Assembly (NCBI RefSeq): GCF_006715485.1
Contig: NZ_VFNH01000002.1
Location: 1,240,001-1,304,000 of the forward strand
Length of the DNA stretch: 64,000 nucleotides
Direction of reading: 5' to 3'
From: Herbaspirillum sp. SJZ107
Lineage (GTDB): Bacteria > Pseudomonadota > Gammaproteobacteria > Burkholderiales > Burkholderiaceae_D
The position numbers and the translations under genes are program-made. The stretch's first letter is position 1; each line of letters starts with the position of its first letter. The notes under the pieces were generated by a model, which saw only the letters and a list, made by a program, of their open reading frames with translations, had not been told where the DNA came from and did no database searches. Shown in pieces: positions 46,513 through 56,422 of the stretch.

Positions 46513-49500
46513 ATGTTAAGCAGAAGTAGTTTGACTTCATGGTCATGCCTGGTTGCGACCGCCTTTGCCCTGAGCGGCTGCGGTGGCGGCGAACAGGCCG
46601 GGCAGGGCAGCGCATCCGCGTCGCGCCAGCTGGCGGTGACCGCCAGCGCGACCGCCGACGCCCCGGCCGTGGCGCCCGCCACCATCCGCATGCACTACCA
46701 CCGCATCCAGGGCGATACCTCGCAATGGGGCGTGTATTCCTGGGACGGCCCGCGCACGCCAAGCGCGGCCTGGATCACCGACCGCTTCATGTTCAGCAAT
46801 AGCGACAGCTTCGGCGGCTGGGTCGATATCCCGCTGGCAGCCGGCAAGACCGGGATCTCCTTCCTGGTGACCGACGGCAACGGCAACAAGAGCTGCACCA
46901 GCGACCAGTACGCCGCCCTGAATGCCGACATCGCCACCCGCGGCCAGGAAATCTGGATGCAGGAAGGCGATTGCACGATCTACGCGGCGCCGCCGGTGCT
47001 GAATCTCGGCAACCTGGCCGGCGCCACCGCCCACTGGCTGACCGCCACCACCTTGGCCTGGCCGGGCGTGCCCGCGGGTGGCAGCTATAAACTGTTCTAC
47101 GCCGCCAACGGCGGACTGGCCTTCACGTCGGACGGTCCCGCCGGCTTCGACGGCAGCTTCGACCTGAGCCTGGCTGCGCTGCCGGATGCGCTCCGCGCCA
47201 AGTATCCGCACCTGGCCGGCGCCACCGGCCTGCGCCTGGCGGACAAGGATGCCGCCCGTGTGGCCGGACTGGCCAGCGGCCAGTTCGCCATCGCCCAGTA
47301 CGACGGCGCTGGCAAGCTGGTGCAGGCGACCTCGCTGCAGATGGCCGGCATGCTCGACGAAGTGTTCGCCGCCGGCGCCGCACAGGCCCAGCTGGGCCTC
47401 AGCTTCAACCGCGGCATGGCGACCTTCCGGGTGTGGGCGCCGACCGCGAAATCGGTCAGCCTGAACGTGTACGCCGGCGCCGCCACGGCGGCGTCCGCTG
47501 CCTCCACCTTCCCGATGACGCGCGACGCCAGCGGCGTGTGGAGCTACTCGGCACCGAGCGGCAAATGGGTCAACCGCGCCTACTACACCTACACCGTCAA
47601 CGTGCTGTCGCGCTGGGCCGGCAACAAGGTGGTGGCCAACACCGTGACCGACCCGTACTCGGTGAGCCTGAGCGCCAACAGCGCGCGCAGCTTCATGGCC
47701 GATCTCGACAGCCCGCAGATGAAGCCGGCCGGCTGGGATGCCGACCGCTCGCCGCTGCTGGCCGACCCGGCCGACATCGCGCTGTACGAACTGCATGTGC
47801 GCGACTTCTCCGCCAGCGACGAATCGGTGCCGGCGGCGCACCGCGGCAAGTACCTGGCCTTCACCGACGGCGGCTCGAACGGCATGCGCCACCTGAAGTC
47901 GCTGGCCAAGGCCGGCATGACCCACGTGCACCTGCTGCCGAGCTTCGATTTCGCCAGCGTCAACGAGGCCGGCTGCAGCACGCCGTCGATTCCGGGCGGA
48001 GCGCCGGATGGTACCGCCCAGCAGGCGGCGGTGGCGGCCAGCCAGGACAGCGACTGCTTCAACTGGGGCTATGACCCGGTCCACTACAACGCGCCGGAAG
48101 GCAGCTACTCCAGCGACGCCAACGACGGTGCCGTGCGCGTGCGCGAGTTCCGCGCCATGGTGCAGGCGCTGCACGAAAGCAACCTGCGCGTGACGATGGA
48201 CGTGGTCTACAACCATACCAGCCAGGCGATGCAGGGCAACCTGTCGGTGCTCGACCGCATCGTGCCCGCCTATTACTATCGCCTGAATGCCGGCGGCGGC
48301 ATCCTGGGCGACAGCTGCTGCTCGGACACCGCGCAGGAAAACACCATGATGGGCAAGCTGATCATCGATTCGGTGTCGCTGTGGGCGACCCAGTACAAGG
48401 TCGACAGCTTCCGCTTCGACATCATGGGCCTGACGCCGCTCGACCTGATCAAGCGCCTGCAGGCGGACGTCAACAAGGCGGCCGGCCGCGACATCTACCT
48501 GTACGGCGAAGCCTGGAACACCGGCGCCGTCGCCAACGACACGCGCTTCCCGGTGGCACGCCAGGCCAACCTGTACGGCACCGGCATCGGCTCGTTCAAC
48601 GACCGCATGCGGGACACGATGCACGGCGGCGGCTGCTGCGACAACGGCAGCGCGCTGATCAGCCAGCAGGGCTTCATCAACGGCGTCTACACCGATCCGA
48701 ACGGTCAGGCGAACCAGACCCGCGACGATGCATTGCGCCTGGCCGACCTGGCGCGCGTGACCCTGGCCGGTACCCTGCGCGACTACCGCTTCACCGACCG
48801 CACCGGCTCCAATCGCAGCAATGCCGAGATCGATTACTTCGGCCAGCGCGCCGGCTTCACCGCCAAGCCGTCGGAGATCATCAACTACGTCGAGGCGCAC
48901 GACGGCCAGACCCTGTTCGACATCAACGCGATGCGCCTGCCGCAATCGACCTCGCTGGCCGACCGCGTGCGCATGCAGAGCCTGGGGGCGGCGGTCGTGC
49001 TGCTGTCCCAGGGCATTCCGTTCACCCACGCCGGCCAGGAAATCCTGCGCTCCAAGTCGCTCCAGCGCGATACGTATAACGCCGGCGACTGGTTCAACCG
49101 CCTGGACTACAGCTACCAGACCAACAACTTCGGCGTCGGCCTGCCGCTGGCGGGCAACGAGCAGTCGAACTGGAGCCTGATGCAGCCGGTGCTGGCCAAT
49201 CCGCTGATCAAGCCGGATACCCGCGCGATCGTGCAGGCCCGCGACGTGTACGAGAATTTCCTGGCGATCCGCAAGGACAGCACGCTGTTCCGCATGCGCA
49301 CCGCCCAGGACGTGATCGAGCGCCTCAAGTTCCACAACGTCGGTCCGGACCAGGTGCCGGGACTGGTGGTGATGAGTCTGGACGGCGCGTCGCCGCGCCC
49401 TTACCAGGGTGCCGGGTATGCGCGCGTGGTGGTGCTGTTCAACGTCGACAAGGTTGCCAAGCGCTTTGCGATTCCGGAACTGAAAGGGAAAAACCTCGCG

Positions 49501-49635
49501 CTGCATGGCATCCAGCAGCGCGGCAGCGATGAGGTGGTCAAGACGTCCGCCTACGACGCGGCCAGCGGGACGTTCAGCGTCCCGGCGCGCACCGCGGCGG
49601 TGTTCGTGCAGCAGGACGGGGAGCAGGCGCGCTAA
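46513..49635 (+). CDS. Pullulanase-type alpha-1,6-glucosidase lipoprotein
   Basis: A 1040-residue exported glycoside hydrolase family 13 enzyme. The lipobox L-S-G-C21 marks it as a lipoprotein. A CBM41-like starch-binding domain ([22 protein letters not shown]) comes first, then an N2 domain, a CBM48 domain ([20 protein letters not shown]) and the catalytic barrel. Active-site residues are D636 (SFRFDIMG), E666 (LYGEAWN) and D797 (VEAHDGQT), with MDVVYNHT before them. It debranches pullulan, glycogen or starch at the cell surface. GGAG precedes the ATG. A TonB receptor gene follows about 1 kb downstream. Confidence 0.94.
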   Translation: MLSRSSLTSWSCLVATAFALSGCGGGEQAGQGSASASRQLAVTASATADAPAVAPATIRMHYHRIQGDTSQWGVYSWDGPRTPSAAWITDRFMFSNSDSFGGWVDIPLAAGKTGISFLVTDGNGNKSCTSDQYAALNADIATRGQEIWMQEGDCTIYAAPPVLNLGNLAGATAHWLTATTLAWPGVPAGGSYKLFYAANGGLAFTSDGPAGFDGSFDLSLAALPDALRAKYPHLAGATGLRLADKDAARVAGLASGQFAIAQYDGAGKLVQATSLQMAGMLDEVFAAGAAQAQLGLSFNRGMATFRVWAPTAKSVSLNVYAGAATAASAASTFPMTRDASGVWSYSAPSGKWVNRAYYTYTVNVLSRWAGNKVVANTVTDPYSVSLSANSARSFMADLDSPQMKPAGWDADRSPLLADPADIALYELHVRDFSASDESVPAAHRGKYLAFTDGGSNGMRHLKSLAKAGMTHVHLLPSFDFASVNEAGCSTPSIPGGAPDGTAQQAAVAASQDSDCFNWGYDPVHYNAPEGSYSSDANDGAVRVREFRAMVQALHESNLRVTMDVVYNHTSQAMQGNLSVLDRIVPAYYYRLNAGGGILGDSCCSDTAQENTMMGKLIIDSVSLWATQYKVDSFRFDIMGLTPLDLIKRLQADVNKAAGRDIYLYGEAWNTGAVANDTRFPVARQANLYGTGIGSFNDRMRDTMHGGGCCDNGSALISQQGFINGVYTDPNGQANQTRDDALRLADLARVTLAGTLRDYRFTDRTGSNRSNAEIDYFGQRAGFTAKPSEIINYVEAHDGQTLFDINAMRLPQSTSLADRVRMQSLGAAVVLLSQGIPFTHAGQEILRSKSLQRDTYNAGDWFNRLDYSYQTNNFGVGLPLAGNEQSNWSLMQPVLANPLIKPDTRAIVQARDVYENFLAIRKDSTLFRMRTAQDVIERLKFHNVGPDQVPGLVVMSLDGASPRPYQGAGYARVVVLFNVDKVAKRFAIPELKGKNLALHGIQQRGSDEVVKTSAYDAASGTFSVPARTAAVFVQQDGEQAR

Positions 49636-49680
49636 GCCGGTCCTTGCCGGGCAATTTTGAAAGCAGCGTTATGAAGCATG

Positions 49681-49715
49681 AAGCGGGGGACAGTCGATGG
49701 GACTGTCCCCCGCTT
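49681..49715. repeat. Perfect 15-bp hairpin after the pullulanase gene
   Basis: AAGCGGGGGACAGTC and its complement enclose a five-base loop. No T run follows directly, but the stem is strong and lies between two convergent genes, so it may terminate or protect transcripts on both sides. Confidence 0.7.
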
Positions 49716-49753
49716 CGTTATTACTCGGTATAACAGCAGGAGAAGAGGGCGGA

Positions 49754-49990
49754 TCAGCGCTGCGGCAGGCTGACGGGGCTGCTGTTCATCATGCGCTGGT
49801 TTTCCAGCGCCTGCTTGTCGAGCGTGATGCTATCGCTGCCGCTGCCCGGCTTTTTCTTGATGAAGGAGCCGAGCGGTGCATCTTCGCGCGATGCGACGGT
49901 GTTCTGTCCGGTGGTCGGATTGTTGTCGGTGCTGGCGCAGCCGCAGAGCAGGATGGCGCCGGCCAGGGCCGCCAAGGTCATACCTTTCAT
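49754..49990 (-). CDS. Small lipoprotein, 78 residues
   Basis: A short lipoprotein precursor starting MKGMTLAALAGAILLCGCAS, with a lipobox ending C-G-C18. The mature part is polar (TDNNPTTGQNTVASREDAPL) with a KKKPGSGSDS segment. The start at 49990 has GGGAG at eight-base spacing; an ATG six bases upstream is too close. No family is recognised. It lies between the pullulanase and TonB receptor genes on the opposite strand. Confidence 0.75.
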   Translation of the reverse strand: MKGMTLAALAGAILLCGCASTDNNPTTGQNTVASREDAPLGSFIKKKPGSGSDSITLDKQALENQRMMNSSPVSLPQR

Positions 49991-50343
49991 GTGCATCTCT
50001 CCCAGAGTGATTGACGAGGTTCGGCAGCTGCGCGCTGAGCCATCCAGCCGGCGTAGTGCATTCTTGCAATGATAACCAGTTTTACTGACCATGTTTTACA
50101 AAAATTTGCTTTAATGCATCTGTATAACATATATGCAACATGTGAAGTGGACCTTCCTGGCATTTGTAAACGCCGCCATCCTGGTCCGTAACATATGTCA
50201 AGTCAATTTTGAAAGTGTGCTTTGTGTACAACAGCGAGCCACTGTTACAAAAATAACTTTTTGCCGTTTGGCAAAGTAAAAGTGGCACCGAACCGGACAC
50301 TGGCGCGCCATCCTTGAAATGCACGAAGTCATTGATTTATTTG

Positions 50344-50357
50344 TGAAATCGATTTCA
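50344..50357. promoter_or_regulatory. Perfect palindromic operator candidate, LacI type
   Basis: TGAAATCGATTTCA is a perfect 14-bp palindrome with a central CG, the pattern of LacI-family operators controlling sugar-uptake TonB receptors. No cognate regulator gene is in the window. Confidence 0.5.
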
Positions 50358-50389
50358 TTAGCATCGTCATTTGCTGTGCCATGGTGCAA

Positions 50390-50404
50390 TGTTAGGCGCT
50401 AACA
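50390..50404. promoter_or_regulatory. Second palindromic operator candidate
   Basis: TGTTAG-GCG-CTAACA has six-base arms and resembles the TGTTAGCGCTAACA sites bound by some LacI/GntR-type sugar regulators. Confidence 0.4.
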
Positions 50405-50451
50405 CTGCTATTTTTTATCCTCAATGCATGGTTTTCGGGCGTTTCGCGCCC

Positions 50452-50465
50452 TGAAATCGATCACA
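50452..50465. promoter_or_regulatory. Half-conserved copy of the TGAAATCGAT operator
   Basis: TGAAATCGATCACA keeps the left ten bases of the palindrome at 50344 and diverges on the right. The two sites are 108 bases apart. Confidence 0.35.
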
Positions 50466-50662
50466 CGTTCGATTGACCAATCAGTTTTAATTTTCTACCC
50501 TCCTCAACATTACGTTCGAACAATACGAGCGGTCCCGCAGCGACGACGGCACCAGCAGCGTGTGCAGCCAACGGGACAGGTGAGTTCGCAGTACCACCAC
50601 GCGGCGGGTTTGCAAGCCGTCAGGCGCCACCCACCGCATTCAGAGACGAGAGAGGAGACACC

Positions 50663-53600
50663 GTGTCTATCATCAAGAAGGGGGCACCCCTTTATCCGCA
50701 CACCAGGCATCGCCTGATCAGCCTGGCTGTTGCCAGCGCCTGCGCCACGTTGGCCGTTCCGGCCTTTGCACAGGACCAGAGTGGCTCGCCGGAGGGTGTC
50801 GCAGCCGTCCCGGCGGCAAGCTCGGGGACGCCGCCGGCACCGACCACCAATGTCGTGAAAGTGACCGGCATCCGCGCCAGCCTGCAGTCGACCCTGAACC
50901 TGAAGCGCAATTCCGACGGTATCGTCGACGGCATCGTCGCCGACGACATCGGCAAGTTCCCGGATACCAACCTGGCCGAATCGCTGCAGCGCATTTCGGG
51001 CGTGTCGATCGACCGCAACCGCGGCGAAGGCGCCAACGTGACCGTGCGCGGCGTCGGTCCGGACCTCAACATGGTCCTGCTGAACGGGCGCCAGATGCCG
51101 ACTGCCAGCCTGGGCGACCAGGCCGGCCGCGCCTTCGACTTCAGCAACCTGGCCTCGGAATCGGTCTCGCAGATCCAGGTCTACAAGAGCGCGCGCGCCG
51201 ACACCCCGCCGGGCGGCATCGGCGCCACGATCAACATCATGACCGCGCGTCCGTTCGACCTGGGCAAGACCGCCAGCGTCGGCATCAAGGGCGTGTACGA
51301 CACGTCGAACAACAACCTGCCTGGCGCGGACAAGGCCAAGAGCTCGTGGACGCCGGAAGTCTCGGGCATCTACAGCACGATCTTCGGCAACGGCATGTTC
51401 GGCCTCGCGGTCAGCGGCAGCTACCAGGAACGCAACCTGGGCGTGAACCAGGCTGCCGTGACCAACGGCTGGCTCGGCCCGTTCAAGATCGGCGACGACC
51501 GCTCGGGCGCGATTCCGCAGCCGGGCACGCCTGGCTATGCCGGCGTCACCAATCCGCCGGGCGCCAACGACATCTACCTGACGCCGCAGAACATCTCCTA
51601 CTTCATGCGCGGCTCGCAGCGCCAGCGCACCAACGGCCAGCTGACCCTGCAGTTCCGCCCGAACAAGGACCTGACCACGACGCTGGACTACACCTATTCG
51701 CAGAACAAGATCCAGACCAAGTACCACGAGCTGTCGGCCTGGTTCAACCACGATACCTCGGTCCTGAAGGATGCCAACGGCGTGTCCACCGGCATCCCGG
51801 TCCAGTCGAGCATCTTCACCAATGGCCCGGTGGCGACCCCGGTGTACTACCAGGAGCGCGTCCAGAACCAGGACATCGCGATGAACGGCGGCGACTTCGC
51901 CACCGTCACCAACAACAATTCGATCGGCTTCAATACCCAGTGGCGCGCTTCGCCGTCGCTGCGCCTGAACTTCGACGCCCACCACTCGACCGCCGAAGCC
52001 AAGAAGGACAGCCCGTTCGGTTCGAACAACGACCTGGCCACGGTCAGCTTCAGCCGCGGCACCTCGGCGCTCGACTTCAGCCAGGAAATGCCGGTGCTGT
52101 CGATCCAGGGCGCCGACTTCGTGCGCGCCCCGCACCAGGTCAGTGGTTCCTGGTTCCAGGACGGCATCAACAAGATGAAGATCGACCAGGTGCAGGCCGG
52201 CGGCAACTGGAAGCTGCTGGAAGCCTCGAACCTGAACTTCGGCCTGGGCTATGCCAAGGTCGACAACCATTCGAAATTCCAGCAGGTGCAGCGCGATACC
52301 TGGAGCGGCACCGCCACCCCCGAGAACGGCGGCTACGACCAGGGCCTGTGGCAGGCCGACACGCTGCGCCAGTACTTCAGCAAGCTGGAGGGCTCCGGCA
52401 ATCCGAACCTGTTCAACCAGATCCACACGTTCAACTTCTCGGACGTGCGCGACGCCGCCATCGCCCTGACCGGCGACCGCGCGGGCTACACGCCGAGCCT
52501 GGACAACCCGGCCTTCGACCGCACCACGGTGGAGAAGACCAAGTCGCTGTACCTGCAGTTCAATACCGAGTGGGATACCGCGATGCCGATGCACACCGGC
52601 GTCGGTTTCCGCTACGAGAAGACCGACGTCACTTCGACCGGTCTGCTGAAGGTGCCGACCCGCCTCGACTGGATCTCGCAGAACGAACTGCCGCTGACCT
52701 TCGGTTCGACCGTCTACCAGACCCAGAAGGGCAGCTACAAGAACTTCCTGCCGACCCTGGACTGGGACATGGACGTGCGTCCCGACCTGAAGGTGCGCGC
52801 CAGCTACGGCATGACCATCGGCCGTCCGCGCTACGACCAGATCGAGGGCGGCACCAGCTTCGGTACCACCGCATCGGTGCGCGGCGTCACCGCCAACCGC
52901 GGCAACCCGGCGCTGGAACCGGTCAAGTCGAAGAACCTCGACCTGTCGGCCGAGTGGTACTACACCAAGCAGAGCATGGTCTCGCTGGGCCTGTTCCACA
53001 AGAACCTGGAGAATTACGCCGGCCAGGTCGTGGTCAACGAGCCGTCGACCAGCGCCACCACCCCGGTCGGCGGCGCCTACTGGAACGCGGCAGTGGCTGC
53101 CGGTTGCGTCGCGACCGACACCAACTGCATGCGCAACTACATCCTGCGCAACTTCAACGGCCGGCCGGGCGTGACCTACACCGGCAACAGCCCCGTGACC
53201 GGCAACGCCCTCGGCACCATCTCCGGTATCGCCGGCGATCCGGCCCTGCCTTACCTGATCACCAGCTACGTCAACGAGAAGAAGGCCTCGCTGAAGGGTG
53301 CGGAGATCAACTGGCAGCACTTCCTGAGCAACGGTCTCGGCATCCAGGCCAACTACACCTACGTGAAGTCGGACCTGGCCTTCGACAACGCAGGCTCCGG
53401 CAACCAGTTCGCGCTGGTCGGCCTGTCGAACTCGGCCAACCTGGTCGGTATCTACGAGGACGAGAACTGGTCGGTGCGCGCGGCCTACAACTGGCGCGGC
53501 GAGTTCCTGCTGTCGCCGACCAATAATGGCCAGCCGAACCCGACCTACGTCGAGCCTTTCGGCCAGGTCGACCTCAGCGTCGGCTTCAACTACACCAAGA

Positions 53601-53734
53601 ACCTGAGCTTCTCGTTCGAGGCGATCAACCTGCTGAACGAGAACCAGCGTACCCACGGCCGTACCAAGGAGCAGGTGCTGACCATCACCACCGGCGGTCC
53701 GCGCTACATGCTGGGGGCACGCTACAAGTTCTGA
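50663..53734 (+). CDS. TonB-dependent receptor (Xanthomonas/Caulobacter type)
   Basis: A 1023-residue outer-membrane transporter. A signal peptide ends near A34-F-A36; the plug domain begins with VVKVTGIRASLQSTLNLKR and includes NRGEGANVTVRGVGPDLNMV LLNGR in two adjacent blocks; the barrel fills the rest and ends G-A-R-Y-K-F with the terminal aromatic. It belongs to the large receptor family used for plant- and animal-derived glycans. The start is GTG with GAGGAG upstream. The pullulanase gene nearby suggests maltodextrins as substrate; this is inference. Confidence 0.92.
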   Translation: MSIIKKGAPLYPHTRHRLISLAVASACATLAVPAFAQDQSGSPEGVAAVPAASSGTPPAPTTNVVKVTGIRASLQSTLNLKRNSDGIVDGIVADDIGKFPDTNLAESLQRISGVSIDRNRGEGANVTVRGVGPDLNMVLLNGRQMPTASLGDQAGRAFDFSNLASESVSQIQVYKSARADTPPGGIGATINIMTARPFDLGKTASVGIKGVYDTSNNNLPGADKAKSSWTPEVSGIYSTIFGNGMFGLAVSGSYQERNLGVNQAAVTNGWLGPFKIGDDRSGAIPQPGTPGYAGVTNPPGANDIYLTPQNISYFMRGSQRQRTNGQLTLQFRPNKDLTTTLDYTYSQNKIQTKYHELSAWFNHDTSVLKDANGVSTGIPVQSSIFTNGPVATPVYYQERVQNQDIAMNGGDFATVTNNNSIGFNTQWRASPSLRLNFDAHHSTAEAKKDSPFGSNNDLATVSFSRGTSALDFSQEMPVLSIQGADFVRAPHQVSGSWFQDGINKMKIDQVQAGGNWKLLEASNLNFGLGYAKVDNHSKFQQVQRDTWSGTATPENGGYDQGLWQADTLRQYFSKLEGSGNPNLFNQIHTFNFSDVRDAAIALTGDRAGYTPSLDNPAFDRTTVEKTKSLYLQFNTEWDTAMPMHTGVGFRYEKTDVTSTGLLKVPTRLDWISQNELPLTFGSTVYQTQKGSYKNFLPTLDWDMDVRPDLKVRASYGMTIGRPRYDQIEGGTSFGTTASVRGVTANRGNPALEPVKSKNLDLSAEWYYTKQSMVSLGLFHKNLENYAGQVVVNEPSTSATTPVGGAYWNAAVAAGCVATDTNCMRNYILRNFNGRPGVTYTGNSPVTGNALGTISGIAGDPALPYLITSYVNEKKASLKGAEINWQHFLSNGLGIQANYTYVKSDLAFDNAGSGNQFALVGLSNSANLVGIYEDENWSVRAAYNWRGEFLLSPTNNGQPNPTYVEPFGQVDLSVGFNYTKNLSFSFEAINLLNENQRTHGRTKEQVLTITTGGPRYMLGARYKF

Positions 53735-53784
53735 CGTTCCGGCTCCTCCAGACAGGTGCCGCCCAGCGGCACCTCTTCCGGCTT

Positions 53785-53819
53785 GCCGCCGCGCGATGTT
53801 CGCGTTGGCGGCTTTTTTA
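53785..53819 (+). terminator. Intrinsic terminator after the TonB receptor
   Basis: GCCGCC and GGCGGC with an inner CGCG/CGCG pair, followed by six T. A further hairpin (AGGTGCCG/CGGCACCT, 53754-53774) precedes it. Confidence 0.85.
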
Positions 53820-53838
53820 TTACGAGCTGACGATATGA

Positions 53839-53872
53839 AAAAAGCCTGCGTACCTTCCGGCACGCAGGCTTT
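53839..53872 (-). terminator. Intrinsic terminator after phoH
   Basis: AAAGCCTGCGT and ACGCAGGCTTT form an 11-pair stem; read on the minus strand it ends in a T run 24 bases beyond phoH. Confidence 0.88.
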
Positions 53873-53895
53873 CGTTCGAAACGAACTAAAAACGC

Positions 53896-55692
53896 TTACA
53901 GCACGTCGCTCGCGTGATCCGCCAGGCGCGAACGCTCGCCGCGCGCCAGCGTCACGTGGCCGCCGTGGCTCCAGCCCTTGAAGCGGTCGACCACGTAGGT
54001 CAGGCCGCTCGAGCCTTCGGTGAGATACGGCGTATCGATCTGCGCGATATTGCCCAGGCACAGGATCTTGGTGCCCGGACCGGCGCGCGTGACCAGGGTC
54101 TTCATCTGCTTCGGCGTCAGGTTCTGCGCCTCGTCGATGATCAGGAACTTGTTGACGAAGGTACGGCCGCGCATGAAGTTCAGCGACTTGATCTTGATGC
54201 GCGAACGGATCAGGTCCTGGGTCGCGGCGCGGCCCCAGTCGCCGGCGTCGCCGTCGCCCTTCATCAGCACTTCGAGGTTGTCGTCGAAGGCGCCCATCCA
54301 CGGCGACATCTTTTCTTCCTCGGTACCCGGCAGGAAGCCGATGTCTTCGCCCACCGGCACGGTCACGCGGGTGACGATGATCTCGTTGTAGACCTTGGTC
54401 TCGAGCACCTGCGCCAGGCCTGCCGCCAGCGCCAGCAGGGTCTTGCCGGTACCGGCCTGGCCGAGCAGGGTGATGAAGTCGACTTCAGGATTCATCAACA
54501 GGTTCAACGCGAAGTTCTGCTCGCGGTTGCGGGCGGTGATGCCCCACACGTTGTTCTTGTTGTGGCTGTAGTCGCGCAGGGTCTGCAGCACCGCGGTCTT
54601 GCCGTTGATTTCCTTGACCTGGCCGGTAAACGGGGCTTCGCCGTTCTTGGGGTCGAAGTAGACGAACTGGTTCACCAGCAGCGTCGGCACCACCGGGCCG
54701 GTGACGCGGTAGTAGGTGGCCGAATTGCCACCCTTGATTTCCTGCCACGACTCCATGTTCTTGCTGTGCTTGGTCCAGAAATCGTCCGGCAACTGCACGA
54801 TGCCCGAGTACAGCAGGTCGGTGTCTTCGAGCACGTGGTCGTTGAAGTAGTCTTCGGCGGCCAGGCCCATCGCGCGCGCCTTGATGCGCATGTTGATGTC
54901 CTTCGACACCAGCACGATCGCGCGGCCCGACTGGTCGGACTCGAGCGCACGCACCACGCCCAGGATCTGGTTGTCGGCCTTGCCTGCAGGCAGGCCCTCC
55001 GGCAGGGCGGCGGCGTTCAGGCGGGTCTGGAAGTACAGGCGGCCCTTGGCATCCTTGTTGCCCAGCTTGGCCAGCGGGATGCCGGTCTCGATCGCATCGT
55101 CGTCGGTATTGGCGATCAGTGCGTCCAGCGTGCGCGACACCTGGCGGGCGTTGCGCGCGACTTCCGACATGCCCTTCTTGTGGTTGTCGAGCTCTTCCAG
55201 CGTCATCATCGGCAGGTAGACGTCGTGCTCCTCGAAGCGGAACAGCGAGGTCGGGTCATGCATCAGGACGTTGGTGTCGAGCACGAACATCTTGGCTGCG
55301 CCCGAGGTATCGGCCTTGCGGCTGGCCGGCGACTTGACGTTGACCTCGGCCGGCTTGTGCTTGGCCGGATGCGGTTCGTTCATGTCGGTTTCGCGCAGCT
55401 TGGCGGTGACGCCGTGCTTGCCGCTCTTGTCTTCGCGCGGTGGGGCAGGCAGCGTCGCCGGGGCTGCCGGCGGGGTGCTTTCGCGCGCCGGTGCTTCGGC
55501 CAGCAGGGCTGCCTTCGACTTGCGGGCGCCGGCTTTTGCCGCCGGTACGGCTTGCCCGCTGATCAGGTCTTCGACAGGGTCGTTCTCCGCCTTCGCGGCT
55601 GCGCGGACAGGCGATTTGCCGGGTTCGGCTTTAGGATAATCTTTTGCCAACAGGATAGTCGCTGGCTTGCTAGGAATTTTGGGTAGTGGCAT
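53896..55692 (-). CDS. PhoH family protein with N-terminal PIN domain (PhoH2-like)
   Basis: A 598-residue cytoplasmic protein. After a low-complexity N-terminus (1-130) there is a PIN ribonuclease domain with D139 in MFVLDTNVLMHDP, and then a PhoH ATPase with Walker A GQAGTGKT near 411 and Walker B LIIDEAQNL. PIN-PhoH fusions are reported as RNA helicase/RNases. A second in-frame ATG at residue 104 would remove most of the disordered region, so the start is uncertain. The terminator at 53839 closes the gene. Confidence 0.92.
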   Translation of the reverse strand: MPLPKIPSKPATILLAKDYPKAEPGKSPVRAAAKAENDPVEDLISGQAVPAAKAGARKSKAALLAEAPARESTPPAAPATLPAPPREDKSGKHGVTAKLRETDMNEPHPAKHKPAEVNVKSPASRKADTSGAAKMFVLDTNVLMHDPTSLFRFEEHDVYLPMMTLEELDNHKKGMSEVARNARQVSRTLDALIANTDDDAIETGIPLAKLGNKDAKGRLYFQTRLNAAALPEGLPAGKADNQILGVVRALESDQSGRAIVLVSKDINMRIKARAMGLAAEDYFNDHVLEDTDLLYSGIVQLPDDFWTKHSKNMESWQEIKGGNSATYYRVTGPVVPTLLVNQFVYFDPKNGEAPFTGQVKEINGKTAVLQTLRDYSHNKNNVWGITARNREQNFALNLLMNPEVDFITLLGQAGTGKTLLALAAGLAQVLETKVYNEIIVTRVTVPVGEDIGFLPGTEEEKMSPWMGAFDDNLEVLMKGDGDAGDWGRAATQDLIRSRIKIKSLNFMRGRTFVNKFLIIDEAQNLTPKQMKTLVTRAGPGTKILCLGNIAQIDTPYLTEGSSGLTYVVDRFKGWSHGGHVTLARGERSRLADHASDVL

Positions 55693-55923
55693 CAGGTTCT
55701 CAATCTAGATAAAAGTCGGATGAATGCCCCGGGCGGGCGTAGGCGCGCCGCCGGGCTGGACAGATGCAACTAGGGGACTTACAAGGAAGCCGGCCGGGGC
55801 CCAAGGGTGGGGAAAGCCGGCAGGCTGATTGGAATGATGCTGTGAGGTAAAGCTTTGACTCAAAATAGGCGAAACGGTTCGGCAACAGTTAATCGACTGG
55901 AGCCAAGCGTTCAGAGTAGTCTC

Positions 55924-56403
55924 TTAAGGCTGGCTCTTCAAAAATTCCAGCACTTCGGTGACGTGATCGGCAACTTTCACGCCACGCCATTCTTTCACCA
56001 CTTTGCCGTCAGCGTCAATGACAAACGTACTGCGCTCGACCCCCCGCACTTTTTTACCGTACATGTTTTTCATCTTCATGACGTCGAACTGGGTGCACAC
56101 GGCTTCGTCCGGATCGGAGATCAGTTCGAACGGCAGGCCGAGCTTGGCCTTGAAGCCTTCGTGCGAACGCAGCGAGTCGCGGCTGAGGCCATAGATGGCG
56201 GCGCCGAGGGCGGTGAATTCGTCGTGGTGGTCGCGGAAGGCGATGGATTCCGTGGTGCAGCCGGGCGTATTGTCCTTCGGGTAAAAATACAGGACCGTAT
56301 ACTTGGCAGGACGGCCGTTCAGCTCGAAGGTCTGGCCGCCGGTCATGGCGGCGCTGAAATTGGCCAGAGGGGCGGCGCTTGCTGGGCTTGGGCTTTCGGC
56401 CAC
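55924..56403 (-). CDS. bcp: Thiol peroxidase of the BCP/PrxQ peroxiredoxin family
   Basis: A 159-residue peroxiredoxin reducing organic and hydrogen peroxides. The peroxidatic cysteine is C49 in NTPGCTTE. The resolving cysteine five residues on, found in many BCPs, is absent (T); C103 (EAVCTQFD) may take that role. The start codon is GTG with GGGAG at good spacing. It follows arnD by 19 bases and may share the arn transcript. Confidence 0.93.
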   Translation of the reverse strand: MAESPSPASAAPLANFSAAMTGGQTFELNGRPAKYTVLYFYPKDNTPGCTTESIAFRDHHDEFTALGAAIYGLSRDSLRSHEGFKAKLGLPFELISDPDEAVCTQFDVMKMKNMYGKKVRGVERSTFVIDADGKVVKEWRGVKVADHVTEVLEFLKSQP

Positions 56404-56422
56404 GGGTTTCTCCCTTGATTCG

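Larger units (their letters stand above)
49991..50662. other. Long AT-rich regulatory region upstream of the TonB receptor
   Basis: No gene is supported in these 672 bases. The region is much richer in A and T than the rest of the window. It holds a perfect palindrome (50344-50357), a related half-conserved site (50452-50465) and a second palindrome type (50390-50404), all of LacI-operator style. It should carry the promoters of the receptor and the small lipoprotein. Confidence 0.6.

Noticed and set aside
46543..49506. A 987-residue minus-strand open frame
   Set aside because: Antisense to the pullulanase gene, which has all GH13 motifs and a lipobox.
50510..54301. A 1263-residue minus-strand open frame
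   Set aside because: It covers the TonB receptor antisense and part of phoH out of frame; no ribosome binding site or domain.
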